From: Streptomyces sp. SID13726
GTDB taxonomy: Bacteria > Actinomycetota > Actinomycetes > Streptomycetales > Streptomycetaceae
Assembly (NCBI RefSeq): GCF_010548375.1
Contig: NZ_JAAGLY010000010.1
Location: 62,001 to 126,000 of the forward strand
DNA: 64,000 bases
Direction: 5' to 3'
The notes under the pieces were generated by a model. The model was not told where the DNA came from and did not search any database. It was given only the letters and a program-made list of their open reading frames with translations. The first letter of the stretch is position 1; the number at the start of each line of letters is the position of its first letter. Of the stretch, positions 43,078 to 51,285 are shown in pieces. The translations under genes were made by a program, and so were the position numbers.

Positions 43078-43851
43078 TCAGTTCTCGACGCCGAGGGTGA
43101 GGGTGCCGGTGTAGCCGGAGGTGGGGGAGCTGCCCAGCGCGGTCAGGGTCAGGAGGCCGGACGCGGCGCCGCCGTCGTCGTAGATCCCGTCCTGGGCGAG
43201 GGTGGTGCGGGTGACCGTGTTGGCCGAGTACGGCGAGAGCGCGCCGACCTTGGCGGTGACCGTCTCGTCGAAGAAGAGCTGGCCGGTGTGGAGTTCGGTG
43301 CCGCCGGTGAAGGAGCCGTCGGAGGTGAGCGTGACGCCGACGTGCACCTTGACGTGGATGTGGACGCAGCGGCCCCGGTACCAACCCGGGTAGACCGTGG
43401 TGATGTTGGCGACGCCGCTGGAGTTGGTGAGGACTCCGCCGCGCAGGAAGGTGCCGCTGTCGGGTTCGTCGTGGCCGTTGTTGCCGACGTAGCCGGAGTA
43501 CTCGCCGAGGGCGTCGCAGTGCCAGATCTCGACGAGGGCGTTGCTGATCGTGGCGCAGGTGTCGTCGTCGACGACGGTGAGGGCGAGTTTGAGGGGGAAG
43601 CCGGTCTTGCCCTCGGTGATGTCGGCGCGGACGTACTGGCCGTCGAGGTAGTAGGGGCCCTCGGTCATCTCCTTGGTGAGCGTGCAGACGGCCGCGGCGG
43701 CGACGGGGACGGTGTCCGAGGCGTCCGCGGTGCCGGCGGTGGGGGTGGTCGCGGCGACGGTCGCGCCGACGGCGAGGGTGGCGGCGGTGGCCGCGGTGGC
43801 GACGAGGACGGTGCGTCGGGTGACGGTGTCGTTCATGGGGGTTTCTGTCAT
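43078..43851 (-). CDS. Exported intradiol ring-cleavage dioxygenase-like protein 2
   Basis: 257 residues, paralogue of the protein at 41247-42077. Twin-arginine-like signal VTRRTVLVATAATAATLAVG, linker, then EMTEGPYYLDGQYVRADITE, HCDALGEYSGYVGNNGHDEP, TVYPGWYRGRCVHIHVKVH with the Tyr/Tyr/His/His metal set. Both copies end in SGLLTLTALGSS...SGYTGTLTLGV. Start at ATG 43851; 43836 possible; no clear ribosome-binding site. Substrate unknown. Confidence 0.82.
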   Translation of the reverse strand: MTETPMNDTVTRRTVLVATAATAATLAVGATVAATTPTAGTADASDTVPVAAAAVCTLTKEMTEGPYYLDGQYVRADITEGKTGFPLKLALTVVDDDTCATISNALVEIWHCDALGEYSGYVGNNGHDEPDSGTFLRGGVLTNSSGVANITTVYPGWYRGRCVHIHVKVHVGVTLTSDGSFTGGTELHTGQLFFDETVTAKVGALSPYSANTVTRTTLAQDGIYDDGGAASGLLTLTALGSSPTSGYTGTLTLGVEN

Positions 43852-43923
43852 GGACACGGCACCGTAAGGAGGGTTGCTGTTGGGGGGCTGTCAGTTCGGC
43901 AAAGTGAGGGACCGTCAAGTTTC

Positions 43924-43971
43924 TTGCGAGACAGGTTGCGAGGCAGGTTGCGAGACGGGTTGCGCGATGGT
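43924..43971. repeat. 12-bp tandem repeats
   Basis: TTGCGAGACAGG, TTGCGAGGCAGG, TTGCGAGACGGG, then TTGCGCGATGGT: three near-perfect units and one degenerate, in the gap between the dioxygenase-like gene and the small gene at 44022. Confidence 0.75.
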
Positions 43972-44021
43972 TCGGGGTGCGCGCGGTAGCGTATCGGGGC
44001 GTATGCCAACAAGGAGGGTGA

Positions 44022-44318
44022 ATGGGGCTTACCGTGCGGGTCGAGCGGCGTATCGCCGAGGACTTCCCCGGCCGGGAGGGCGAGGTGGTCGGCGATCTCC
44101 TCACCGAACTGGTCAACCACCTGACCGACCGGGGTGACCAGGAGGACAAGGAACGCATCGCGGCCGCCACGCTGGTCTGCGGCCGGGGCCGGGTGGACCG
44201 CCTCCTCGACGCCGTCCAGCTGGCCAAGGAGGACTGGCGGGACGTGCTGGTGGGGGCGGGGTTGGCGGATGCGGGGTGGAAGGAGCGGCTGGAGGCGGAT
44301 TTCGGCCCGGAGGGATGA
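44022..44318 (+). CDS. Small conserved cytoplasmic protein, unknown function
   Basis: 98 residues (GLTVRVERRIAEDFPGREGE...), acidic, predicted mostly helical with no signal or TM segment. Repeated helices such as VVGDLLTELVNHLTDRGDQE and DRLLDAVQLAKEDWRDVLVG. ATG 44022 has AAGGAGG four bases upstream, so clearly expressed. No family recognised. Preceded by tandem 12-bp repeats. Confidence 0.75.
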   Translation: MGLTVRVERRIAEDFPGREGEVVGDLLTELVNHLTDRGDQEDKERIAAATLVCGRGRVDRLLDAVQLAKEDWRDVLVGAGLADAGWKERLEADFGPEG

Positions 44319-44426
44319 CGGCACCCTGACCGGCCCTCGCCACCGGATTCCGTCCGCCGCGCTGTGACGCCGGTCCGTACCGTCTGTGAGGGTGACAGGT
44401 CGGGACGGGCCGGCCTCGGCCCGCTT

Positions 44427-45011
44427 CTAAGCCTTGGTCGGTGTGGCTGGTCCCGCGGCCTGTTCGATCTTTGCGCGGTGGGCCGCGCGGGCTTTCTCGT
44501 CGATCGGTGTTTCGTGTTCGGCGCGGAGTCCGGTTCGGCCGTCGAGGCCTTCGCGGAGGATGTCGGCGTGGCCGGTGTGGCGGGTGGTTTCGCCGAGGAC
44601 GTGGATGAGGATGGCGAACAGGTTGGTGTTCGGGTGGGGCTCCGGCCACCACGGGACGTGGCCGGGGATGTCGAGGGGGAGGGCGTCGATCGTCGCGTCC
44701 GCGTGGTCCCACGTGCGCCGGTAGAGGGCGATGATCTGGTCGCGGGTCTCGCCCTCGGTCGCCCACAGATCGCTGCCGTCGGAGTCCTGCCAGCGGGGCA
44801 GCGGTTCCGGGGAGGGGCGGTCGAAGACCTCGCCGAAGTATCTGGCCTCGACCATGGCCACGTGTTTGACCAGGCCGAGGAGGTTGGTCCCGGTCGCCGT
44901 CAGGGGGCGGCGGGTGTCGTACTCCGACAAGCCGTCCAGTTTCCAGAGCAGCGCCTGGCGGTCTCGTCGCAGTCTTCCGTGCAGGGTGTTCTTCGCGAAT
45001 TCGTCGATCAT
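44427..45011 (-). CDS. DinB/DUF664-family protein
   Basis: 194 residues, four-helix DinB-like bundle. Candidate metal ligands: His in LLGLVKHVAMVEARYFGEVF and the C-terminal HVLGETTRHTGHADILRE. Actinobacterial members include mycothiol-dependent transferases. GGGGAGG precedes ATG 45011. Fourteen bases after the end of the upstream hypothetical gene, so probably part of the WhiJ/DUF397 operon or downstream of it. Confidence 0.88.
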   Translation of the reverse strand: MIDEFAKNTLHGRLRRDRQALLWKLDGLSEYDTRRPLTATGTNLLGLVKHVAMVEARYFGEVFDRPSPEPLPRWQDSDGSDLWATEGETRDQIIALYRRTWDHADATIDALPLDIPGHVPWWPEPHPNTNLFAILIHVLGETTRHTGHADILREGLDGRTGLRAEHETPIDEKARAAHRAKIEQAAGPATPTKA

Positions 45012-45025
45012 GCGGCGAGCCTCCC

Positions 45026-45394
45026 CTACCAGTATGTCGCCGGGCCCGTGAGGACCCAGCCGGCGTCCGTGGGTCTGACCCGGAAGCCCAAGGACACCTC
45101 GATCACTTGCGCCCGGTAGGTGATCTCCACGTAGAAGCTGCTGCCGGTGCCCCAGTGGAACTCCGCGAGGTCCAGTTCACCGAGCCAGGACAGGTCCTGC
45201 TCCCAGTCGGCGGTGACGGGGTCGCCGTCCGCTTCCACGGAGCCCCTCCACAGCGACTTGAGCACGTGGCGGACCTGGCTGTGGTCGATGAACTCCTCGG
45301 CCTCGGGGATCCGCCCGGCCCGGAGCAGGTCGAAGTAGCCGCGGACGACCGCTTCCACGTCGGTCCTGGTGGGGCGCTCCGTCCAGATCTTCAC
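45026..45394 (-). CDS. Conserved small protein, unknown function
   Basis: 122 residues (VKIWTERPTRTDVEAVVRGY...FHWGTGSSFYVEITYRAQVI...). Likely a small NTF2-like alpha/beta fold (helical start, beta-rich end), function unknown. GTG at 45394 overlaps the DUF397 stop (GTGA), so translationally coupled to that gene. No signal peptide. Confidence 0.72.
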   Translation of the reverse strand: MKIWTERPTRTDVEAVVRGYFDLLRAGRIPEAEEFIDHSQVRHVLKSLWRGSVEADGDPVTADWEQDLSWLGELDLAEFHWGTGSSFYVEITYRAQVIEVSLGFRVRPTDAGWVLTGPATYW

Positions 45395-45633
45395 CTGGTG
45401 AGGTGGGTGAGGAAGGTGGTCCAGGGGGTGGGGGCGGTGGTGAGGCAAGGGCCTTCGGGGGTCTTGGAGTCTCGGATGTGGATGGTGGTGGGGGTGAGGG
45501 CGATCTCTACGCAGTCGCCGTCACCGCTGCTGCTGTAGCTCGACTTGTGCCAGGAGAGGGCGACCTCGACGCAGTCGTCGCCGGAAGCGCTGCTGTAGCT
45601 GCTCTTGAACCAGGCCAGTTCAGAGGTGCTCAT
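45391..45633 (-). CDS. DUF397 protein (WhiJ-associated) with duplicated motif
   Basis: 80 residues. Two tandem W-x-KSSYSS units (LAWFKSSYSSASGDDCVEVA and LSWHKSSYSSSGDGDCVEIA) followed by the usual DUF397 end RDSKTPEGPCL. A normal DUF397 has one such unit, so an internal duplication has occurred. Family members pair with WhiJ-like HTH regulators in Streptomyces development. Overlaps the regulator stop by ATGA. Confidence 0.9.
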   Translation of the reverse strand: MSTSELAWFKSSYSSASGDDCVEVALSWHKSSYSSSGDGDCVEIALTPTTIHIRDSKTPEGPCLTTAPTPWTTFLTHLTR

Positions 45634-46454
45634 AGGTCTCCTTGCATCTGCTTCAGCAGGCTCAAGGAGTCCTTCATGCTGAGAGCCTGCGAACGCATCC
45701 TCGCATATCGACTCTGGAGCACGCTGACCACTTTCGGGTCAGTGATCAACTGACCGCTCTCCTGGCCTTCGTTGTAGGCGAACCACTTGTTTTCCGGCGT
45801 CTCCAGCAAGCGGATTGGGCCCTGTAGCCCGGCGTGCGACTCCTGTACCAGGGGCATGATCTGGATCTCGACGTTCCGTAGCTTGGAGATCTCCAACACG
45901 TGGTCGATGAGTCCGCCTGTGACCTCCACCCCGCCCGTGCGCCGTAGAAGCAGGTGCTCTTCGAGGATGAAGCTGAACGCGGTGTTCGGGCGATCCCGCA
46001 GCATCTGCTGTCGTTCCGCTCGGGCGGCCCACCGTTCTTCGATCTGGGCGTCAGCCAGTGGCGGCAGTTGATCGGCGGCCAGCGCCCCTGCATAGGCCTC
46101 GGTCTGCAACAACCCAGGAATCATGCGGCACTCGTAGGTGTACAGAGTGATCGCGATCTCCTCCAGCTGTGCCCACCGCCGAAACCACGCCGCCAACCCC
46201 GGCTGCCGAGCCAGCTTCGGGAACGCCTTCCGCAACACCCCCGTGTTGCCCAGCACCTCCTCCGCTCGCTCCACGAACACCAGGTCCGGCATCCTGCGGC
46301 CCAACTCCACCGACGCCACCGTGTGCTTGGAGAACCGCACGCGGTCGCCGAACTCCTCCCGGCTCAGTGCCGCATGCTCGCGCAACGCTTGCAGCACCGC
46401 CCCGAACGTCCGCATGCTGTCCGACGACTCCGGCTCACCGCCACCTTCGACCAC
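45630..46454 (-). CDS. WhiJ-like XRE-family regulator with DUF5753 domain
   Basis: 274 residues. HTH at about 20-75 (LREHAALSREEFGDRVRFSK, HTVASVELGRRMPD) and a C-terminal DUF5753/Scr1-like domain (YECRMIPGLLQTEAYAGALA, ERQQMLRDRPNTAFSFILEE, WFAYNEGQESGQLITDPKVV). GTG at 46454 with GGGAGGTG upstream. Pairs with the DUF397 gene (ATGA) and the divergent ATPase-like gene at 46585, the standard three-part WhiJ-type cassette influencing development or specialised metabolism. Confidence 0.9.
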   Translation of the reverse strand: MVEGGGEPESSDSMRTFGAVLQALREHAALSREEFGDRVRFSKHTVASVELGRRMPDLVFVERAEEVLGNTGVLRKAFPKLARQPGLAAWFRRWAQLEEIAITLYTYECRMIPGLLQTEAYAGALAADQLPPLADAQIEERWAARAERQQMLRDRPNTAFSFILEEHLLLRRTGGVEVTGGLIDHVLEISKLRNVEIQIMPLVQESHAGLQGPIRLLETPENKWFAYNEGQESGQLITDPKVVSVLQSRYARMRSQALSMKDSLSLLKQMQGDL

Positions 46455-46584
46455 AGTCGGTCACCTCCCTCGCTCATGGTCACGGTCCGTCACTCGTACT
46501 GTCCAGGCCGTGACCGCGTACGCTGCCGGAGCGTACGTGGCTTCGGCCTGGTGAAGTGGCTGGAGGGGGAGCCAGATTAGGGGC

Positions 46585-47067
46585 GTGACGACACCTCCCA
46601 CTCCCCAATCTCCGGTGACCGTACGTACGTTCACCCAGCGGCTCAGTGCGACCCCGCGTGGCGCCCGGCTCGCCCGGCATCTCGCTCTGGACCAGCTGCG
46701 TGAGTGGGGTCTGCCGTACGACTGCCCGGTCTCCGAGGCCGTCGCCGTGATCGTGGCCGAGCTGGCCGCCAACGCGGTGACCCATGGCCGTATCCCCGGA
46801 AGGGACTTCGAGCTGAGGCTCTCTCTCGTCACCGGCAGTGTTCGTGTGGAGGTGAGCGATACGCGGGCCGAGCCCGTCGCGGTCGTACGGTCGGCAGGGC
46901 GGCTGGACGACGGTGGGCGCGGGCTTCTTCTCGTCGAGGCCCTTGCCGATCGGTGGGAGGTGGTGGAGCGGGAGTCGGGGCCCGGGAAGACCGTGCGGGC
47001 CGAGGTGGACGTGCCGGGGTGGCTGCGGCTGGCCAGACGGGCCGGTGTGATCCGGGCCGCGCTGTGA
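46585..47067 (+). CDS. Anti-sigma-factor-like ATPase (HATPase_c_2)
   Basis: 160 residues with GHKL ATPase motifs: N-box VAELAANAVTHGRIPG, DxGxG-like EVSDTRAEPV, G2-box GGRGLLLVEALADRWEV. Resembles RsbW/SpoIIAB-type kinases that regulate sigma factors, though Streptomyces has dozens and most have no assigned partner. GTG at 46585 preceded by AGGGGC. Divergent from the WhiJ-like regulator with a 130-bp shared region. Confidence 0.9.
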   Translation: MTTPPTPQSPVTVRTFTQRLSATPRGARLARHLALDQLREWGLPYDCPVSEAVAVIVAELAANAVTHGRIPGRDFELRLSLVTGSVRVEVSDTRAEPVAVVRSAGRLDDGGRGLLLVEALADRWEVVERESGPGKTVRAEVDVPGWLRLARRAGVIRAAL

Positions 47068-47184
47068 TGAGTTGGGCGACCGGACGCCTGCCGGCCGGTG
47101 CGTGGTCTTGCTCTTCGACTCCCTTGGCCCACACGGCTGTTGGATACTGGGCCGCCGATCGACGTACGGGAGGGGGAGGTTCGC

Positions 47185-47607
47185 GTGCCGGACGGGCGTG
47201 AGGTGGGGGCGGGGGAGTTGCTGGGCGTCGCCAAGGACGAGGAGCGGGCCCGGAGTCTGCTGCGGGCGTTGCGCACGCTGAGCAAGGGGGACGATCCCAG
47301 GCTGCGGGCGATGGCCGGCGGGGTGCTGCGCGGAGACCTCACCGCCGAACAGGCCTTCACCGACCCGGAGTACACCGCCGCGCTGTTCTCCGGTGCGGAC
47401 AAGGTCCGGCGGGCGGGGGAGGGGCGTTCCGAGGCCGAGGCGCGGGAGGCCGGTGAGCGGTTCGGGGCCTGGCAGGACGCGCGTCGCGAAGGGGAGGGGG
47501 ACGCCGGTGGCCGGGATGAGACACCTTCCGGCGCCGACCGTCGTGCGTCCTCCCGGCCGTCGGACGGACCCTGGCGCAACAGCGGCCTGGGCGGCTCCCG
47601 GCCGTAG
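47185..47607 (+). CDS. Conserved hypothetical protein (toxin-locus associated)
   Basis: 140 residues (VPDGREVGAGELLGVAKDEE...). N-terminal helices, a segment LRGDLTAEQAFTDPEYTAAL, then a hydrophilic Arg/Gly/Asp/Ser-rich tail. No recognised domain; no signal. GTG at 47185 with GGGGGAGG upstream. Lies 117 bp before the delivery-domain protein, so may be its chaperone or regulator (inference only). Confidence 0.68.
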   Translation: MPDGREVGAGELLGVAKDEERARSLLRALRTLSKGDDPRLRAMAGGVLRGDLTAEQAFTDPEYTAALFSGADKVRRAGEGRSEAEAREAGERFGAWQDARREGEGDAGGRDETPSGADRRASSRPSDGPWRNSGLGGSRP

Positions 47608-47724
47608 CGGTCGGGCTTCTCCGACCACTTCCGTATCCCCTGCAAATCCCTTCCCCCGTAGTACAGTTCGGGCCGTCGTACGCCTGACCAGAAATGGTCC
47701 TGCCAAGACAAAGGGGGAACGCGC

Positions 47725-48411
47725 ATGGGGGTCGTGCTGCCCGACGAGGCGGCCTGGGTACTGGATCTCATCGGCGTCGAGTGGCCCAATGTCGACGAGG
47801 ACGACTACCGCGACATGGCCGACAACCTGCGCTCCTTCGCCTCCCAGATGCGCAGCGGGAAGGACGCCACGGCAGGTGTCGTCCGGGAGTTCCTTGAGGG
47901 GAACGAGGGGATCGCGACCGCCGCCTTCCAGCAGCACTGGGGCAAGGTCAGCGACGTACACCTGGAGCGTCTCGGGGAGGCGGCCGATCTCGGGGCCATG
48001 GCTCTCGACGGCGCGGCCGTGGTCGTGGCCGGGGCCAAGGTGGCCGCCATCGTCCAACTCGGCATCCTCGCCGCCGAGATCATCGCAGCCCAGGCCGCCG
48101 CGCCCTTCACGCTCGGGCTCTCCGAGGTCGGCGCGCTCGGTGCCACCCAGGCCACCCGGCTCATCGTCCGGCGGCTGCTCAAGGAGGCCGAGCAGATGCT
48201 CCTGGAGGAGCTCATGTCCGTCGCCATGGGCCCCGTCTACTCCGCGCTCGGCGACATGGCCGCCGACCTCGTCATCCAGGTCGGCGCCAACGCCGTAGGA
48301 CTGCAAGACGGTTACAGCCCCGGCAAGACCCTGCACGCGGGCGGCGAGGGATTCCAGGAAGGGCTCGACGGCACCACGGGGACCTTCACCCAGAAGGGCG
48401 GCGCTGCGTGA
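47725..48411 (+). CDS. WXG100-like delivery-domain protein of a polymorphic toxin system
   Basis: 228 residues. N-terminal LPDEAAWVLDLIGVEWPNVD and helical ESX-like region (residues 30-80, WGKVSDVH), then long hydrophobic helices (VVVAGAKVAAIVQLGILAAE). This is the N-terminal part seen in large actinobacterial toxins exported by type VII systems, here a separate protein. Its stop overlaps the toxin gene by GTGA. No type VII secretion genes are in the window, so it must use a distal system. Confidence 0.75.
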   Translation: MGVVLPDEAAWVLDLIGVEWPNVDEDDYRDMADNLRSFASQMRSGKDATAGVVREFLEGNEGIATAAFQQHWGKVSDVHLERLGEAADLGAMALDGAAVVVAGAKVAAIVQLGILAAEIIAAQAAAPFTLGLSEVGALGATQATRLIVRRLLKEAEQMLLEELMSVAMGPVYSALGDMAADLVIQVGANAVGLQDGYSPGKTLHAGGEGFQEGLDGTTGTFTQKGGAA

Positions 48412-49217
48412 GCGACACCGTACGCAGCGACAAGGACCTCCACGACCGGCTCGCCGACCGGATCACCTCCCAGGCCGACGAGCACGAGTCCGGCGCCCGT
48501 CCCCATCTGCGCAGCAGCCGGGCCGGGTTGAACCGCACCCGCGGCAAGGGCGCGCTCGCCGCGGCCGTCGAGACCGGCGCGGAGAAGATCCTCAAGGCCA
48601 TCGAGGAGGCCGAGGACCAGCTCCACAAACACCTCCAGGACGTGTCCAAGGGCGTACGCGCCATGGGCGACAACCACGCGCGCAACGACAAGAACATCGA
48701 GACGATGCTCCAGAGCATCGTCAAGCGCTCCCGAGACCAGGACACGGTCCGGGACGGCGGCGGGATCGGCAAGGACCGGCCGGACACCGCCAAGGACCCG
48801 CACACCGTCACCCTGGAGTGGAAGCCCGGCATGCCCAAGCAGGCCTTCGAGCGGAAGGCGCGGGCGCTCCAGCGGCTCGGCGAGGAGGGCAAGCTCTTCA
48901 AGTTCAAGGGCAGGACCGAGGACTACCGCGACAAGAAGATCACCGCGGACTACAAGGGCGCGCTGGAGGCCCTGATCCGCCGGAACCACAAGGACGACCC
49001 CGACTTCGCCGAAGAGGCCGCGGGGGCCGCCCGTAAAATGCAGCCCGACCACGTCAACGAGCTCCAGACCGGCGGTCCGGACGCGTGGCGTAACCTGCGG
49101 ATGCTCGACCGGACGACGAACTACGACATCGGAACGCAGCAGATCCGCCCGCAGATCAAGGATCTTCCGGACGGCAATCCGATCAACATCGACATCAAGT
49201 GGTGGCCAGATGACTAG
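48408..49217 (+). CDS. HNH-like nuclease toxin
   Basis: 269 residues. N-terminal ~120 residues form a charged helical region (KLEDQLHKHLQ-like; EKILKAIEEAEDQLHKHLQD); the C-terminal ~130 hold DHVNELQTGGPDAWRNLRML (Asp214/His215, Asn-Leu near 229), the catalytic core of HNH-fold polymorphic toxins. Expected to cleave DNA or RNA of competitors. GTG at 48408 overlaps the delivery protein stop; the end overlaps the putative immunity gene by 8 bp, so all three are translated together. Charge and length fit a toxin. Confidence 0.75.
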   Translation: MSDTVRSDKDLHDRLADRITSQADEHESGARPHLRSSRAGLNRTRGKGALAAAVETGAEKILKAIEEAEDQLHKHLQDVSKGVRAMGDNHARNDKNIETMLQSIVKRSRDQDTVRDGGGIGKDRPDTAKDPHTVTLEWKPGMPKQAFERKARALQRLGEEGKLFKFKGRTEDYRDKKITADYKGALEALIRRNHKDDPDFAEEAAGAARKMQPDHVNELQTGGPDAWRNLRMLDRTTNYDIGTQQIRPQIKDLPDGNPINIDIKWWPDD

Positions 49218-49764
49218 CGCGAGCCCGACGCCGTCCCGTCTGATCGCGACCGTGGATGACCTGCGGACGGCGTTGGCGGAGAGCCCGGACGTCCTGTCGT
49301 TCACGCTCGGCGGGACCGTCGACGAGGAGACCGCGGCCGACGCGGAGGCCGACGGGGTGCCGCGGGAGTACCTGGACTTCTGCCGGGTGCTGGACGGCGC
49401 GAGCTGCGGCCCGTCCGTGCAGATCTTCGGCCTGGACGAAGCCGACGAGCACCAGTTCTACTGCGAGCCGGTGCCCGACTCCCCGCTGCCGCTGTCCCCC
49501 GAGAAGCTCTACTGCGTCGGGATGATCCAAGAGGCCCCGCTCTTCGTCGACCGGGCGAGCGGCGACCTCCTCGGAGCCGTCGAGGAAGGGCCTGACTGGC
49601 CCGACGCGGAACGCTTCGAACGGCTGGCGCCCGGGGTGGCGACGTTCTTCCTGGAGCGGCTGGTGACCCCCGCTGAATACGCCCGACTCGCGCTGATCGA
49701 CGACGAGTCGCTGGAGCACGACGACTGGCTGAAGCTGCTGCGGCGGGCCGGCCTCGCCGGCTGA
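49210..49764 (+). CDS. Probable SUKH-family immunity protein 1
   Basis: 184 residues, strongly acidic (many Glu/Asp). ADGVPREYLDFCRVLDGASC, IFGLDEADEHQFYCEPVPDS, DLLGAVEEGPDWPDAERFER fit the SMI1/KNR4-like (SUKH) fold used by immunity proteins. Overlaps the toxin gene by 8 bp and probably blocks its nuclease. ATG 49210. Confidence 0.72.
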   Translation: MTSASPTPSRLIATVDDLRTALAESPDVLSFTLGGTVDEETAADAEADGVPREYLDFCRVLDGASCGPSVQIFGLDEADEHQFYCEPVPDSPLPLSPEKLYCVGMIQEAPLFVDRASGDLLGAVEEGPDWPDAERFERLAPGVATFFLERLVTPAEYARLALIDDESLEHDDWLKLLRRAGLAG

Positions 49765-49796
49765 ACACACCGAGCACGAGGGGAAGCAGAGGACGC

Positions 49797-50327
49797 ATGG
49801 CCACCCATGACGAGATGACGGAACTGTTCGGCGCCGACCGCGTGGTCACGCTGGACCGTGCCGTCGCCGAGGAGCGCGGACTGTCCGAGGCCGACGCCGA
49901 GGTGCTGTGCGAGGTCGGCGTGCCCGTCTTCGTCGACGTGCTGTTCACCCTCGACACCGCCGACGACGGGCCCGATCCCTTCACCGTGGTGCCGGTCGCC
50001 GCGGGCGGCGAGGAGACCCGCATCCTCGTGCTGGGCGGCCCCACCGACGACCCCGAGATGCGGTACTGCCTCGACCTGGACCGCGGCTACGTCATCCTGC
50101 TGTCCTTCGGCGACGACCCCCGCGCCGAGATCGTCAACCGCACCCTCGCCGACCTCGTCGAGTTCCTGTACCGCTTCGCGCTGCGCACCCGGCACCTGGA
50201 GCGGGCCGCCGACCAGGACCGCGCCCCGTACACCGACAAGCTCGTCGAGTACCTCAAGTCCCGCGACCCGTACGCCTTCGCCCAGCCGGACAGCTGGTGG
50301 TCGATGGTCTTCGAGCAGGTCGGCTGA
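49797..50327 (+). CDS. SUKH-4-family immunity protein
   Basis: 176 residues, acidic. TLDTADDGPDPFTVVPVAAG, NRTLADLVEFLYRFALRTRH and the C-terminal DPYAFAQPDSWWSMVFEQVG resemble SUKH-4 proteins. A second immunity-type gene next to the first suggests protection against a further toxin, or a recycled orphan immunity gene. ATG 49797 preceded by GAGGGG. Confidence 0.8.
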   Translation: MATHDEMTELFGADRVVTLDRAVAEERGLSEADAEVLCEVGVPVFVDVLFTLDTADDGPDPFTVVPVAAGGEETRILVLGGPTDDPEMRYCLDLDRGYVILLSFGDDPRAEIVNRTLADLVEFLYRFALRTRHLERAADQDRAPYTDKLVEYLKSRDPYAFAQPDSWWSMVFEQVG

Positions 50328-50339
50328 GGTCTGCGGCAC

Positions 50340-51128
50340 TCAGGTCCGGGTGTCCCAGAAGTCCCGCAGGGCCGCGTTGACGTCGGCGGGCCGCTGGGTG
50401 TGCGGGTAGTACCCGGGCAGGCGTACGAGGCTGCCCCCGAGGGAGTCCGTGAGCGACTCGGCCACGGCGACGAGGGGGAGCCCCACGTGCTCGCGATAGG
50501 CCGCGGGCGCGTCCTCCCAGGTCCCGCAGATCACCAGCACCGGCACGGCGGCGTCCCGGACCGGCTCCAGCGGGATCTCCGCCTCCCAGACCGGTCGCTC
50601 CCGCATCGACGTGTCGACCGCGCGCAGCCGGCGTGGCGTCGGTTCCGGCATCCTCATCCCCAGCCCCTCCGTGGACGCCCGCAGATACTGCTCCGGCGTG
50701 ACGTCGCCGCCCCGGACACCGGAACGCACCCGGGCCAGGAGATCCGCGACCACCGGACGGTCCGCCGCCGCGGTGAACGCCGAGGGCTGGATCAGCGCGA
50801 GGGAGCGCACGAGGTCCGGCCGGCGCGCGGTGGCCAGCAGCGCGGCGACGGCGCCGTTCCCGTGTCCCACCAGGTGCGCGCCCTCGCCGAGCACCTCCAC
50901 CACGTCCCCGGCGTCGACCTCGAAGTCGCTGCGCGCGGTGTCCGGGCTGTCGCCGTACCCCCGCCGGTCCATCAGCAGCAGTCGCCGGCCGGCGGCCAGG
51001 GGACGCTGCCAGGCGAAGCCGAACTCGGGGTCGTCGCCCCACGTCATGATGTTGTGGACGAAGACGGCCGGGGGCGCCTCGGCGGTCCCCTCACGGTCGT
51101 CCCACTCGGTCACGTGTACGGCGGTCAT
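50340..51128 (-). CDS. Alpha/beta-hydrolase-fold protein lacking the nucleophile Ser
   Basis: 262 residues. Alpha/beta-hydrolase topology: FVHNIMTWGDDPEFGF, RRLLLMDRRGYGDSPD, the nucleophile-elbow strand HLVGHGNGAVAALLA, then VLVICGTWEDAPAAY and a final His in GYYPHTQRPA. The nucleophile elbow reads G-H-G-N-G: the nucleophile position (third) is Gly rather than Ser/Asp/Cys, confirmed on the DNA as GGA CAC GGG AAC GGC, so classical hydrolase chemistry is unlikely; binding or signalling function possible. ATG 51128 follows GAGGGG. Convergent with the SUKH-4 gene. Confidence 0.85.
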   Translation of the reverse strand: MTAVHVTEWDDREGTAEAPPAVFVHNIMTWGDDPEFGFAWQRPLAAGRRLLLMDRRGYGDSPDTARSDFEVDAGDVVEVLGEGAHLVGHGNGAVAALLATARRPDLVRSLALIQPSAFTAAADRPVVADLLARVRSGVRGGDVTPEQYLRASTEGLGMRMPEPTPRRLRAVDTSMRERPVWEAEIPLEPVRDAAVPVLVICGTWEDAPAAYREHVGLPLVAVAESLTDSLGGSLVRLPGYYPHTQRPADVNAALRDFWDTRT

Positions 51129-51232
51129 CGATCCCCTCACAGATGTCGCTCAGGAACGCTTCGGCACGGAGTCTGCTGCCCGTGCACGCACACCGACCCC
51201 GTACCCCCGAAGGGGTGAGGCTGCGCGGACCA

Positions 51233-51261
51233 TTGACGCGCAAGGTGTTCGATTCTACGGT
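51233..51261 (+). promoter_or_regulatory. Promoter of the second arabinanase gene
   Basis: TTGACG (51233-51238), 17-bp spacer, TACGGT (51256-51261), followed by CCCGTCCGAA. Same architecture and -10 flank as the ABC-operon promoter at 30770-30798. Confidence 0.65.
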
Positions 51262-51285
51262 CCCGTCCGAAGCTCTGATCGATGA

